Shown here: piece after piece, positions 7,881-16,755 of the stretch
How positions within the stretch are numbered: the stretch's first letter is position 1
Layout: each line of letters opens with the position of its first letter
NCBI GenBank assembly: GCA_947488605.1
Contig: CANKZJ010000004.1
Coordinates: 62,001-126,000 of the forward strand
DNA length: 64,000 nucleotides
Source of the DNA: an uncultured Paracoccaceae bacterium
GTDB taxonomy: Bacteria; Pseudomonadota; Alphaproteobacteria; Rhodobacterales; Rhodobacteraceae
Reading direction: 5' to 3'
Notes under the pieces: generated by a model
Database searches by the model: none
Told to the model about the DNA's origin: nothing
What the model saw: the letters and a program-made list of their open reading frames with translations, nothing else
Program-made: the position numbers and the translations under genes

Positions 7881-9679
7881 AACCTGTAGTTCTGGCGTTG
7901 TCGCGCTCAGGCGAAGCGACCGCGCACCGTGTCGCCAAAGTCTTGAACGCCCAAGTTCATGGGCGCGAAGGGCGGGTCGATACGGCGGATGCATTCTTTG
8001 CCAATGCGTTGGATCATGCGCGTGATCTGTTCGCGGCTGGCATCCCCGTTGTCGGTGTTTGCGCGTCGGGTATTTTGATCCGTGCCGTTGCCCCATTGTT
8101 GGCTGACAAGACGTCAGAGCCGCCTGTGATTTCGGTATCGGATGATGGCGCCGTGGTGGTGCCTTTGCTTGGTGGGCACCGCGGCGCAAACAAGATTGCG
8201 TCACAGATATCGCAAGAACTGGGAGCAGTGGCGGCAGTGACGACAGCCGGTGATGTGGCGCTTGGCGTGGCCTTGGATGCCCCACCGGTGGGTTGGCGAT
8301 TGGTGAACCGCAAAGACGCAAAAGGCGCTATGGTCGCACTTTTGTCCGGTGGTGGCGCGGACGTGTCCGGAGATGCGCCGTGGCTCGCTGATTTGCCCCA
8401 AGGTGATGCTGTGCGTTTGTCAGCGACGTACAACCGTCAAGCAGATTTGGGCGAGGCGCATTTGCAGTTCGCGCCGCAGCGGCTGACCTTGGGCGTAGGT
8501 TGCGCGCGCAATTGTCCGCCAGATGAATTGGCCGCACTGGTGCATGGTGTCTTGCAAGAGGCAGACGTAGCCCCCGAAGCTATCCATTCCGTCAACACCA
8601 TCACCCTCAAAGCAGATGAACCCGCAATTATAGAGCTAGCGCGCAATCTGGATGCGCCGCTTTGTTTGTTTGATGCCGCAACTTTGGACGCAGAAACACC
8701 GCGTTTGGCGAACCCGTCTGATGTCGTGTTTGCCGAAGTGGGCACACACGGTGTCAGCGAAGCCGCAGCACTTGCGCAAGCGGGGCCTGACGGCACTTTG
8801 TTCGTTGCCAAGCGTAAGTCAGCGAATGCGACCTGTGCTTTGGTGATCTCTCCCGAACCACTGGTGGAGTTGGCGGGCCGCGCGCGTGGCCGCCTTTCGG
8901 TCGTGGGCATCGGACCGGGGCAGGCAGCGTGGCGCACACCAGAGGTATCGCAGTTGGTAGCTGAAGCCGAAGAATTGGTTGGATACGGGCTTTATATTGA
9001 TCTTTTAGGGCCATTGGCCGTTGGCAAAGAGCGATCTGATTTCCCGTTGGGCGGTGAAGAAGACCGCTGTCGTTACGCGCTGGAGCAGGCGGGCAAGGGC
9101 AAGAATGTTGCTTTGGTCTGTTCGGGTGATGCTGGTATCTATGCGATGGCCGCCCTTGTTTTTGAACTGCTTGATCGCGGACCTGATCAGATGGGTGTCA
9201 CCGATGCCGCACGCAGGATCGAGGTTGTGTGTTCGCCGGGTGTGAGCGCTTTGCAAGGGGCCGCTGCGCGTGCTGGTGCGCCCTTGGGGCATGATTTCTG
9301 CGCGATTTCACTGTCGGATTTGTTGACCCCGCGCGAAGACATTGTGAAACGTCTTAATGCAGCTGCGGTAGGTGACTTTGTCATCGCATTCTACAATCCG
9401 GTTTCCATGCGCCGCCGCACGCTATTGGCCGAGGCCCGCGAGATACTTTTGCAGCACCGCCCCGCCGATACGCCTGTGATGCTTGCCTCGTCTTTGGGCA
9501 GGCCGGAAGAGCACATCAGATATCGCCGGTTGGATCAGTTGGAAGTGGATGAGGTGGATATGCTGACAGTGGTTTTGATCGGCTCGTCGCATTCAAAGTT
9601 GGCGCAATTGGGTGAGGGGCCGCGTATGTATACGCCACGTGGCTACGCGCGCAAAATTGATGGAGATTTGGCACAATGA
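7871..9679 (+). CDS. cobJ: CbiG/CobE - CobJ fusion: precorrin-5A hydrolase-like plus precorrin-3B C17-methyltransferase
   Basis: A 602-residue fusion. Residues about 1-220 match the CbiG N-terminal and central regions (VVGVCASGILIRAVAPLL, VVPLLGGHRGANKIA). Residues about 205-330 match the CbiG C-terminal/CobE domain, with GVGCARNCPPDELAALV. Residues about 345-602 are the CobJ/CbiH methylase (LSVVGIGPGQAAWRTPEV, LVCSGDAGIYAMAAL, CSPGVSALQGAAARAGAPL, IAFYNPVSMRRR). CbiG is the lactone hydrolase of the cobalt-first route, and CobJ performs ring contraction. Translation probably starts at TTG 7871 inside cobI, and the stop overlaps cobM as ATGA. Confidence 0.9.
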   Translation: MALKPVVLALSRSGEATAHRVAKVLNAQVHGREGRVDTADAFFANALDHARDLFAAGIPVVGVCASGILIRAVAPLLADKTSEPPVISVSDDGAVVVPLLGGHRGANKIASQISQELGAVAAVTTAGDVALGVALDAPPVGWRLVNRKDAKGAMVALLSGGGADVSGDAPWLADLPQGDAVRLSATYNRQADLGEAHLQFAPQRLTLGVGCARNCPPDELAALVHGVLQEADVAPEAIHSVNTITLKADEPAIIELARNLDAPLCLFDAATLDAETPRLANPSDVVFAEVGTHGVSEAAALAQAGPDGTLFVAKRKSANATCALVISPEPLVELAGRARGRLSVVGIGPGQAAWRTPEVSQLVAEAEELVGYGLYIDLLGPLAVGKERSDFPLGGEEDRCRYALEQAGKGKNVALVCSGDAGIYAMAALVFELLDRGPDQMGVTDAARRIEVVCSPGVSALQGAAARAGAPLGHDFCAISLSDLLTPREDIVKRLNAAAVGDFVIAFYNPVSMRRRTLLAEAREILLQHRPADTPVMLASSLGRPEEHIRYRRLDQLEVDEVDMLTVVLIGSSHSKLAQLGEGPRMYTPRGYARKIDGDLAQ

Positions 9680-10443
9680 CAGTATTCTTTATTGGTGCCG
9701 GACCAGGTGATCCCGAACTGCTGACGATCAAGGCGGCCCGCATTATCGGGGAATGTCCGGTGTGTCTCTATGCAGGGTCTTTGGTGCCAGCAGAGGTCGT
9801 CGCTTGTGCGCCCACGGATGCGCTTGTGATGGACACCGCACCCATGACGTTGGATGACACACACGGCGTGATCTCCGAGGCGCACGCAAAGGGCCAAAAT
9901 GTGGCCCGAGTCCATTCGGGTGATCCGTCACTATACGGCGCGATTGCAGAGCAAATCCGGCGGTTGAAAGCGGACGGGATCGATTATCAGATTATACCCG
10001 GTGTTCCGGCTTATGCGGCAGCCGCCGCCGCACTTGGCACCGAGTTGACCGTACCCGAGGTGGCGCAGTCGATCATCCTGACACGCATGTCGATGAAATC
10101 AACCGGCATGCCCGAGGGCGAAACGCTCGAGAATTTTGCGCGCACCGGAGCGACGCTGGCCATCCATTTGGGTATTCGGGCGTTGCGCGAGATTGAACGG
10201 CAGTTGGCACCATTCTACGGTGAGGATTGCCCTGTCGCGGTGATTTACAGGGTCGGTTGGCCTGATCAGATGATCATTCGCGGCACATTGATGGATGTGC
10301 GTGAAAAGGTCCGTGCCGCCAAGATTACGCGAACCGCGTTGATCCTTGTCGGGCCTGCGTTGTCCGATTCGCACGGGTTTCCGGACTCGGCACTCTATGA
10401 TGCGGCCAAACCACATGTGCTTAGACCACGCGTAAAGGCCTAG
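9676..10443 (+). CDS. cobM: Precorrin-4 C11-methyltransferase CobM/CbiF
   Basis: Methylates C11 of precorrin-4. The 255-residue protein carries the tetrapyrrole methylase signatures VFFIGAGPGDPELLTIKAAR at the N-terminus, RVHSGDPSLYGAIAEQIRRL in the middle, and IIPGVPAYAAAAAALGTELT. The RMSMKSTGMPEGE segment is typical of the CobM/CbiF branch. It is the last gene of the cbiX-cobH-cobL-cobI-cbiG/cobJ-cobM run and is coupled to cobJ by an ATGA overlap. Genes for precorrin-6A reductase, precorrin-3B formation and cobaltochelatase CobNST are not in this window. Confidence 0.94.
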   Translation: MTVFFIGAGPGDPELLTIKAARIIGECPVCLYAGSLVPAEVVACAPTDALVMDTAPMTLDDTHGVISEAHAKGQNVARVHSGDPSLYGAIAEQIRRLKADGIDYQIIPGVPAYAAAAAALGTELTVPEVAQSIILTRMSMKSTGMPEGETLENFARTGATLAIHLGIRALREIERQLAPFYGEDCPVAVIYRVGWPDQMIIRGTLMDVREKVRAAKITRTALILVGPALSDSHGFPDSALYDAAKPHVLRPRVKA

Positions 10444-10533
10444 TTTTAAGGCATTGCCGCGCCGCGGCGGATTTTGTCACTTGAAATTTACCATTGTGAC
10501 GGCATCCTGAGCGCATGTCTGGAGGGGCTTTGT

Positions 10534-10881
10534 ATGTATACGTTTTTGCCTGACGCGGTTCGTCAGGGGTTAGAAGAGGCGCGAAAGTCTGCGCTAAAGC
10601 GCAAAGATCGTTTGTCGGTGCATGATGGTGGTGAAACTTACCGTGTGCGCAGGTTCTGGGATGGGGGCTTTGCCCTTGATCTGGATGGATCAGAGCGATT
10701 GCGCGGCCATGTCGACATCTACGATGGCCCCAAGCATCTTTATCAGTGTCTGGTCATGTCCTCGGTCGAGGATGATGATGAACGCGTGTTCGAATTCAAA
10801 TGGCTGACGCCAGTCGCGACTGCACCAGCCGCTGACTTTGTGAGGCCTGATTTCGTGCCTGCGGGTTTGATTGATAGCTAA
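10534..10881 (+). CDS. Conserved hypothetical protein (115 aa)
   Basis: Soluble acidic protein starting MYTFLPDAVRQGLEEARKSA. It has a central beta-rich stretch (VHDGGETYRVRRFWDGGFAL) and KHLYQCLVMSSVEDDDERVFE. I recognise it only as a conserved Rhodobacterales protein. The alternation of short strands resembles PilZ-like beta barrels, but I see no RxxxR or DxSxxG pair, so I do not claim that fold. GGAGGGG eight bases upstream fixes the ATG at 10534; an upstream in-frame TTG at 10474 lacks such support. It lies 90 bases after cobM in the same direction. Confidence 0.65.
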   Translation: MYTFLPDAVRQGLEEARKSALKRKDRLSVHDGGETYRVRRFWDGGFALDLDGSERLRGHVDIYDGPKHLYQCLVMSSVEDDDERVFEFKWLTPVATAPAADFVRPDFVPAGLIDS

Positions 10882-10905
10882 GCCCGCGATATTGTAAACT
10901 ATGCG

Positions 10906-12078
10906 CTATTGCAGATCGGCAAACGCCGCTTGCATTCGTCTGACTGCTTCTTCGACAACAGAAGTCTGCGTTGCGAGGTTGAACCGCATAAATGTCTCGC
11001 CGCCAGTGCCAAAGGACGGCCCCGGTGATACGGCAATTTTCGCGACATCGCGTATGCGGGTTGCCACCTCTTCTTGGGTCATGCCTGTGTCTGCGAAATC
11101 AACCCAAGCCAGGTAAGTAGACTGAAGCGGCATCGATTTGACGCCGGGGATCGCGTTGATACCGGCATCAAAGATATCGCGGTTGGTCTGCAAATGGTTG
11201 ATTTGTGCGTCCGCCCAATCCGCGCCTTGAGGTGAATAAGCTGCTGTGATCATTGTCACGCCAAGCGTCGAAGGTTTGTAGTCCAGCGCGTTAAGCCGTT
11301 TGCGCATGGCAGCACGTAAACCCTCGTCTGAGATGATCATGTTGCCGGTGCGCTGGCCCGCAATGTTAAAGGTTTTGGACGCGGCCGTCACGATCACTGT
11401 GTTGTCCATGAAATCCGGTGCAGCTGTTGCCATCGGCACGAATGTGTTGCCCGCAAATACAAGATCGTGATGGATTTCGTCACTGATCAAGAGCATCCCG
11501 TTCTTGCGCGCGAAGGCGGCAACGGATTGCAGTTCTTCCTTGGTCCAAACCCGGCCTGATGGATTTTGCGGAGAGCACCAGATCAGCAGTTTCTCGTTGC
11601 CAGTCAGGCGGCTTTGGGCATCTTCAAGATCAAGGACATAGGTGTCGCCGCTACGCTTAAGCGGGCATTCGGTTACAACACGACCAGCCTTGTTAATCTT
11701 GATCGCAAACTCGTGATACACAGGGGTAAAGATGGCAGCGCCGTCGCCGGGTTCGGACCAAACATCAAGACTTAGAGCTATGGCATTGCCGAGCCCTTGT
11801 GTCGTGAGAATCCACTCATTCTGAATATCCCAGCCGTGGCGCGTTTTCATCCACCAGGCGATCGCATTCTTATAGGCGTCGTTCTCAAACCCATAACCGA
11901 AAACGCCATGATTGACCGCCGCTTGCAGCGCTTCCAAGACACAAGGCGCGGTTGGATAATCAGAGTCTGCCGTCCACATCGCCAAGCCGTCGTCTGGTGA
12001 GACATCAAAGAGGTCTTCCATCAAGTCCCACTTGGTGCATTCGGTGTTGCGGCGGTCGATGGGCGTGTTGAAAGACAT
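10906..12078 (-). CDS. patB: PatB/MalY-type aminotransferase, probable cystathionine beta-lyase
   Basis: PLP-dependent enzyme expected to cleave C-S bonds of cystathionine or related cysteine conjugates in the cytosol. The 390 residues begin with DRRNTECTKWDLM, followed by LAMWTADSDYPTAPCVLEAL and VFGYGFENDAYKNAIAWWM, the MalY/PatB pattern. WCSPQNPSGRVWTKEEL and LLISDEIHHDLVF bind the cofactor, and the PLP lysine is in VTAASKTFNIAGQRTGNM. It is a single gene, divergent from the deformylase-fmt cluster. Other class I/II aminotransferase activities cannot be excluded by sequence alone. Confidence 0.85.
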   Translation of the reverse strand: MSFNTPIDRRNTECTKWDLMEDLFDVSPDDGLAMWTADSDYPTAPCVLEALQAAVNHGVFGYGFENDAYKNAIAWWMKTRHGWDIQNEWILTTQGLGNAIALSLDVWSEPGDGAAIFTPVYHEFAIKINKAGRVVTECPLKRSGDTYVLDLEDAQSRLTGNEKLLIWCSPQNPSGRVWTKEELQSVAAFARKNGMLLISDEIHHDLVFAGNTFVPMATAAPDFMDNTVIVTAASKTFNIAGQRTGNMIISDEGLRAAMRKRLNALDYKPSTLGVTMITAAYSPQGADWADAQINHLQTNRDIFDAGINAIPGVKSMPLQSTYLAWVDFADTGMTQEEVATRIRDVAKIAVSPGPSFGTGGETFMRFNLATQTSVVEEAVRRMQAAFADLQ

Positions 12079-12186
12079 GATTTTCCTCGCTTTGAATGTG
12101 GCTACGTTGCTGTTTCAGGGACCCAGACGCAAGTCGATTTTCGGGACTGACTTGCGATGCTGGCGGGGACGGATTAGATCAGCATT

Positions 12187-12708
12187 ATGGCCTTAAGAAA
12201 CATCCTTATTCACCCCGACCCGCGCCTGAAAAAAGTGGCGTCCCCGATTACGAGCGTGACAGATGACTTGCGTCGTCTGGCCGATGATATGCTTGAGACA
12301 ATGTATCATGCACCGGGGATCGGTTTGGCCGCGCCGCAAATCGCAGTGATGAGCCGGATGTTGGTGATGGACTGTGCCAAGGAAGACGATGCGACCCCGG
12401 AACCGATGGTTTTGATCAATCCAAGCGTTGTTTGGACCTCTGAAGAGCAGTCAGTTTACGAAGAAGGATGTTTGTCGATCCCTGAGCAATATGCCGAAGT
12501 AGAGCGTCCAACCGAGGTTGATGTCACCTGGACCGACCTGAACGGCAAAGAGCAGCGCGAGCGTTTTGACGGGCTTTGGGCGACATGCGTGCAGCACGAA
12601 ATAGATCACTTGGATGGCAAGCTTTTTATTGATTACCTTAAGCCGCTGAAGCGTCAGATGATCACCCGTAAAATGCAAAAGCTGAAACGCGAAATGGCGC
12701 GGGGCTAA
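12187..12708 (+). CDS. def: Peptide deformylase, canonical copy
   Basis: Removes the N-formyl group from nascent proteins. All three deformylase motifs are intact in this 173-residue protein: GIGLAAPQ near residue 43, EGCLSIP with the metal-binding Cys near 95, and QHEIDHLDG with the HExxH pair near 138. ILIHPDPRLKKVASPI is the family N-terminus. It is the first of three tandem deformylase-like genes followed by fmt, which makes the formyl-Met-tRNA substrate. This copy should supply the housekeeping activity. Confidence 0.96.
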   Translation: MALRNILIHPDPRLKKVASPITSVTDDLRRLADDMLETMYHAPGIGLAAPQIAVMSRMLVMDCAKEDDATPEPMVLINPSVVWTSEEQSVYEEGCLSIPEQYAEVERPTEVDVTWTDLNGKEQRERFDGLWATCVQHEIDHLDGKLFIDYLKPLKRQMITRKMQKLKREMARG

Positions 12709-12712
12709 GGCT

Positions 12713-13174
12713 TTGACGGTACGCAACTTACGGTTTGAAGGCGATCCTGTCTTGCTTGAGGTTGCCGCACCGGTTTGTGCGTTTAACGAAGACTTGGCAT
12801 TATTGGTGCGGGACATGTTCGAGACGATGTATGCGGCCCCGGGGCGTGGGCTGGCGGCACCTCAGGTTGGCATTTCACAGCGGGTTTTTGTTGTGGATAC
12901 GACTTGGAAAGAGGCAGAGCCAACGCCTATGATTTTCATCAACCCGCGCTTGATAAGCCAGTCGCACGTTAAACAAATTGGGGTCGAGGCGTGCCTGTCG
13001 ATACCGGGGAAGAGTTTTGAAGTTACACGACCCGAATGGGTCGAACTGGCATGGCAGGACCTTGATGGCGTACCCCAAACCGGCCGGTTTGACGGGGTGG
13101 ATGCTATTTGTATTTGTCACGAGAACGATCATCTGGATGGGCTTTTGATAACGCAAACAGGGACACCACAATGA
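12713..13174 (+). CDS. Second peptide deformylase paralogue (motifs mostly intact)
   Basis: A 153-residue deformylase paralogue. Motif 1 is intact (GRGLAAPQVG). Motif 2 reads EACLSIPG, with Ala for the usual Gly but the metal-binding Cys kept. Motif 3 reads CHENDHLDG and keeps HExxH. Activity is therefore possible, with altered specificity. The start is TTG at 12713, four bases after the first deformylase; no ATG is available that keeps the N-terminal domain (LRFEGDPVLLEVAAPV). The stop overlaps the start of the third paralogue as ATGA. Confidence 0.9.
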   Translation: MTVRNLRFEGDPVLLEVAAPVCAFNEDLALLVRDMFETMYAAPGRGLAAPQVGISQRVFVVDTTWKEAEPTPMIFINPRLISQSHVKQIGVEACLSIPGKSFEVTRPEWVELAWQDLDGVPQTGRFDGVDAICICHENDHLDGLLITQTGTPQ

Positions 13175-13671
13175 GCCACCGACCTTTCGTGATGTGGCCG
13201 CATAAGGCGCTGCGGACGCAGGCAAAGCCAGTGAAAGAGATCACGGATGAGGTGCGTGCTGTCTGGGACGAGATGATTGTCGCGATGGACACGATGCCGG
13301 GCGTTGGTCTTGCAGCACCGCAATTGGGAATTGATATGGCGTTGGCTGTGGTCGATGCGTCCGAGGAACGGGGCAAGACAGTTCGTATGGCCAATCCGGA
13401 GGTCTTGTTTGCCAGTGTCGAACCCCGTGCGCACGAGGAAGGATCACCAAATCTTCCCGGTGTTTGGGCAAAGATAACGCGCCCGCGGGCGGTCACTGTG
13501 CGCTTCTTGAATGACAAGGGCCAATGGGATCGGCAAGAGTTCGTCGGCCTCTGGGCGACTTCGGTTCAGCATCAAATCGATCATTTGACTGGAAAGATGT
13601 ATTTTGATCATCTGACAAGAATGAAGCGCGAAATGCTGATTAAAAAAGCGAACAAACTGCGTCGTAGCTGA
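13171..13671 (+). CDS. Third deformylase paralogue lacking catalytic Cys and Glu
   Basis: A 166-residue member of the deformylase fold that keeps GVGLAAPQLG but has lost key catalytic residues. Motif 2 reads EGSPNLPG where EGCLS is expected, so the metal-ligand Cys is Ser. Motif 3 reads QHQIDHLTG, so the general-acid Glu of HExxH is Gln while both His remain. The reading frame is intact and coupled to the second paralogue by ATGA, so this is a maintained protein and not a decayed gene. A binding or regulatory role at the ribosome is inference. Many genomes carry def-like genes with partial motifs; loss of both residues is less common. Confidence 0.88.
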   Translation: MSHRPFVMWPHKALRTQAKPVKEITDEVRAVWDEMIVAMDTMPGVGLAAPQLGIDMALAVVDASEERGKTVRMANPEVLFASVEPRAHEEGSPNLPGVWAKITRPRAVTVRFLNDKGQWDRQEFVGLWATSVQHQIDHLTGKMYFDHLTRMKREMLIKKANKLRRS

Positions 13672-13704
13672 CGTTTGACCGGCCCCGGAAAAGGAAAAGC
13701 AAGA

Positions 13705-14604
13705 ATGCGTATCGTCTTTATGGGAACGCCCGATTTTTCAGTGCCTGTCTTGCAGGGTTTGGTCGATGCGGCCCATGACATTGTCGCGGTCTACTGCCAG
13801 CCGCCAAGACCGGCGGGTCGCGGCAAAAAGGACCGCCCGTCGCCTGTTCAACTTCGGGCCGAAGCTTTGGGCCTTGAGGTGCGCCACCCGGTTTCATTGA
13901 AAAACACACAAGAGCAGGCCAGTTTTCAAGCATTGCATGCGGATGTCGCTGTCGTTGTGGCATATGGTCTGATTTTGCCACAAGCCATTTTGGACGCACC
14001 CGAACATGGTTGTTTGAACATCCATGCGTCGCTGTTGCCGCGTTGGCGTGGGGCCGCGCCTATCCACCGGGCGGTTATTGCAGGTGATGACATGACCGGT
14101 GTTTGCATCATGCAAATGGAAGCGGGGCTTGATACCGGGCCAGTTCTACTGCGTGAAACGGCTGACATCGGGCGAGAAGAGACAACCGGGTCTTTGCATG
14201 ATCGTTTGTCAAAGATGGGCGCGCAGCTGATTGTAGCCGCTTTGCAGGATTTGCCCCGACTAACGCCACAGATTCAGCCGGAAGACGGCGTCACCTATGC
14301 CAGCAAAATCGACAAGTCCGAAGCGCGCATTGACTGGACCCTGCCAGCCGATCAGGTTGACGCGCGAATTCGCGGATTATCACCGTTCCCCGGGGCTTGG
14401 TGCATGGTTGGCGAAGAACGGATCAAACTGCTGGGATCTCGTGTTGTTGCGGGGAGCGGCGCCGCAGGGCAGGTCCTTGAAGGCTTTGTTATTGCTTGCG
14501 GTGATGGGGCCGTCGAAATCACGAAAGCGCAGCGCGCGGGTAAGAAAGCGATGTCGGCGCAGGATGTGCTAAAGGGGCTTACGCTTGGCCAATCTGTTGC
14601 GTAG
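13705..14604 (+). CDS. fmt: Methionyl-tRNA formyltransferase
   Basis: Transfers the formyl group from 10-formyl-THF to initiator Met-tRNA. The 299-residue protein starts [19 protein letters not shown]. It contains the loop [12 protein letters not shown] near residue 40, the catalytic-site block [20 protein letters not shown] with Asn and His, and [10 protein letters not shown]-terminal OB-like domain follows from about residue 205. The ATG at 13705 has GGAAAAGCAAGA upstream and matches the family start; the in-frame TTG at 13675 does not. It lies 33 bases after the third deformylase gene. Confidence 0.96.
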   Translation: MRIVFMGTPDFSVPVLQGLVDAAHDIVAVYCQPPRPAGRGKKDRPSPVQLRAEALGLEVRHPVSLKNTQEQASFQALHADVAVVVAYGLILPQAILDAPEHGCLNIHASLLPRWRGAAPIHRAVIAGDDMTGVCIMQMEAGLDTGPVLLRETADIGREETTGSLHDRLSKMGAQLIVAALQDLPRLTPQIQPEDGVTYASKIDKSEARIDWTLPADQVDARIRGLSPFPGAWCMVGEERIKLLGSRVVAGSGAAGQVLEGFVIACGDGAVEITKAQRAGKKAMSAQDVLKGLTLGQSVA

Positions 14605-14750
14605 TAAATGCGCTAACTGTGCGTGTTCGAAAGACCGTTGTTGGGCGGTTGTCACCGTTTGATCCAAATCTGCGAAAACCCGCTGGAAGAGAGTTTTGCC
14701 CTTCTTGTTCAGAGTGCTATGAGGGGATTCGAAATGCCCAAGGTAAACAA

Positions 14751-15545
14751 ATGACTAAGACTATGGATATGACGCGACGCGCATTTGGCGCGATGACGCT
14801 TGCGAGTACTGCTGCCGCATGCGCGCCTCAGATACCCTCTGATGAGATCGCAGATATTGAAGCGACGCGTTTCATTGACGGGTATGGTCCTATTGAGGAC
14901 GCAGGCTATTTCCTGCCCGGCATTCCGACGAAGTACCTCCAAGGCGTCAATCGCCGTAGGTCAGGCATTTATAACGGTGAGGCCGCGCCAAATACGCTTG
15001 ATGTCGACCCTTATGCCAAGTTTCTTTACCATGTCCGCGAAGACGGCACGACGACGCGCTATCCTGTTGGTGTTGGACGTGCTGGGCGTTCTTTGCGCGG
15101 TTCGACCACGATGAAGTTTATGCGTAAGTGGCCGGGATGGACGCCCACGCAAAACATGTTGCGCACGGAACCAGAAGTGTACGGTGATTTCCGTGCCGGC
15201 ATTCCGGGCGGTTTGCGTAGCCCGCTTGGCGCGCGTGCCCTATATCTGTTTCGCGGAAGCCGCGATACGCACTACCGGATTCATGGAACTAACGATTTGG
15301 AATCTATTGGAAATTCCGGATCAGCGGGCTGCATCCGTATGTTCAATCAAGATGTCATTCATCTTTATGATCAAATAGAAGCGCCAATGAAAGTTGTTAT
15401 TCGGTCGCCTGAGGAATCGTTGCGTGTCGACCCCGAGAACTTTGGACGCGGTATTGAACTTCCTGCCAAGATCATTTCAGCGGAAGAATTGCTTGGGCCA
15501 GAAGCGCTTGCGCTTGATCGCCCGCCGCAGCTTGACGGCGTATAA
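14751..15545 (+). CDS. L,D-transpeptidase (YkuD domain), exported
   Basis: Periplasmic enzyme expected to form 3-3 peptidoglycan cross-links or to anchor proteins to peptidoglycan. The N-terminus MTRRAFGAMTLASTAAACAP has twin arginines and ends in a Cys, so it may be a Tat-exported lipoprotein or a Tat signal cleaved near AAACA. The YkuD domain covers about residues 95-230 and holds HGTNDLESIGNSGSAGCIRM, with the catalytic His and the SxGC(I/V)R Cys. AAGGT upstream supports ATG 14751; the longer frame to 14619 has no matching N-terminus. It sits 130 bases before the unknown AAA+ operon. Confidence 0.88.
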   Translation: MTKTMDMTRRAFGAMTLASTAAACAPQIPSDEIADIEATRFIDGYGPIEDAGYFLPGIPTKYLQGVNRRRSGIYNGEAAPNTLDVDPYAKFLYHVREDGTTTRYPVGVGRAGRSLRGSTTMKFMRKWPGWTPTQNMLRTEPEVYGDFRAGIPGGLRSPLGARALYLFRGSRDTHYRIHGTNDLESIGNSGSAGCIRMFNQDVIHLYDQIEAPMKVVIRSPEESLRVDPENFGRGIELPAKIISAEELLGPEALALDRPPQLDGV

Positions 15546-15675
15546 TTCCTTTTCATTATGTTTATCTCGGGTCAGACTTGCAGCGGATGCGGCACGTCTT
15601 GTGATGCCGGAATATTGAAAAAAGCGGCAACAGTGCTTACGTATTTGTTACCAAAAGATAAAAGAGGGATAGTAT

Positions 15676-16755
15676 ATGGCGAATTTCGAGACACAGATTC
15701 AGGACAGTCAGGCGCAGGTTGCCGAGGCACAAAGCAAAATTTCGGAGCTTACAAGCCGCATCGAAACGGCACGTCAGAAAATGGCGCAAGGCACTGATAT
15801 TTCGGTAGATATCGAGAACGCGAGCCTTGAGGATGTGCATGCACATACCGAGTTGATGAACGCCAATATCGCTGAATTGATCATGGGTCTCGATGACGTC
15901 ACTACGGCTTTCTCAAAAGACTTTGATGAAATGCGATCAAAGACCGGCATGGAAAGCCTTATCGGCATCTTTAGTAAGGGCAAAGCTGACAGTATGCGCC
16001 AAGAGCGTATGCGAACGGCGTCGATTGACGACAAATTGCAGGATCTTATCAGCAAATCTGACGTCATCATGAAGCTCTTGGAAGGTCAGTTGAACATTCT
16101 CAACGAGCAGAAAGTGAGCGTTGAAAACAACCTCGCAGGCACGCTGGACGAGCGCGAGATGACCGTCGGAGAGTTGGAAGCCTTGCGTGCGGATATTCTG
16201 GCGATGGACCCCAAGATTATTACGCTTGAGAACAAGATTTCAGTTGAACAAGACGCTGCCGCCCGCACCAAGCTTGAAACAGAGCTTGCAACGTTGAACG
16301 GCAAATACAACGAAATGATCCAAAACGAGCAAGTGCAGTTGGCCAAGAGCCAGACGCTCGAGCGGTATATCGAAAAGGGCAAAACCTGGATCGACAGCCT
16401 TCAGAACCAAGCGGCAACCCAGATGGTGCTGATCAACAAGCTGCAGACGGATACCAAGCAGCGTGTTGTTCTTTATGATGCTTTGTCAAAGTCATTGAAG
16501 ACAGCGCAGCAGCAGGATGTGGCCCACCAGATCAACGAGATTGGTGTGAAGACGGACCAAGAGGCGCAGTCCGCAATGGCAGCAATTGGATCGGCCACGA
16601 ACGCGCGGATGGCGGATATGCTGGAAGCGCATGAGGACCACATGGTCTTTGCCCGCGAAGTGCTGGAGCAGAAAGCAAAAGCAGACGAGCGGTTTGTACG
16701 CAGGTTTCAAGAGATCGTGAAGAAGCACGACAGCAATCAGTATGGGGCTGAGTGA
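15676..16755 (+). CDS. Long coiled-coil protein, distantly TelA-like, first gene of unknown AAA+ operon
   Basis: A 359-residue soluble, almost wholly helical protein. Residues 1-45, 125-240 and 270-345 are heptad-rich coiled coils, with a short break at MESLIGIFSKGKADSM near 95-110. The LIGIFSKGK break and the following helices are reminiscent of TelA/KlaA toxic-anion-resistance proteins, but the match is weak and I do not assert it. AGAGGG before ATG 15676 gives a strong start. The stop overlaps the next gene as GTGA. The architecture suits a scaffold or adaptor for the membrane proteins and AAA+ ATPase downstream; this is inference. Confidence 0.6.
   Translation: MANFETQIQDSQAQVAEAQSKISELTSRIETARQKMAQGTDISVDIENASLEDVHAHTELMNANIAELIMGLDDVTTAFSKDFDEMRSKTGMESLIGIFSKGKADSMRQERMRTASIDDKLQDLISKSDVIMKLLEGQLNILNEQKVSVENNLAGTLDEREMTVGELEALRADILAMDPKIITLENKISVEQDAAARTKLETELATLNGKYNEMIQNEQVQLAKSQTLERYIEKGKTWIDSLQNQAATQMVLINKLQTDTKQRVVLYDALSKSLKTAQQQDVAHQINEIGVKTDQEAQSAMAAIGSATNARMADMLEAHEDHMVFAREVLEQKAKADERFVRRFQEIVKKHDSNQYGAE

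Noticed and set aside
15676..16755. Firm assignment of the coiled-coil protein as TelA (toxic anion resistance)
   Set aside because: Only a short LIGIFSKGK-like break and general helical pattern agree; coiled coils give false similarity, so a profile search is needed.
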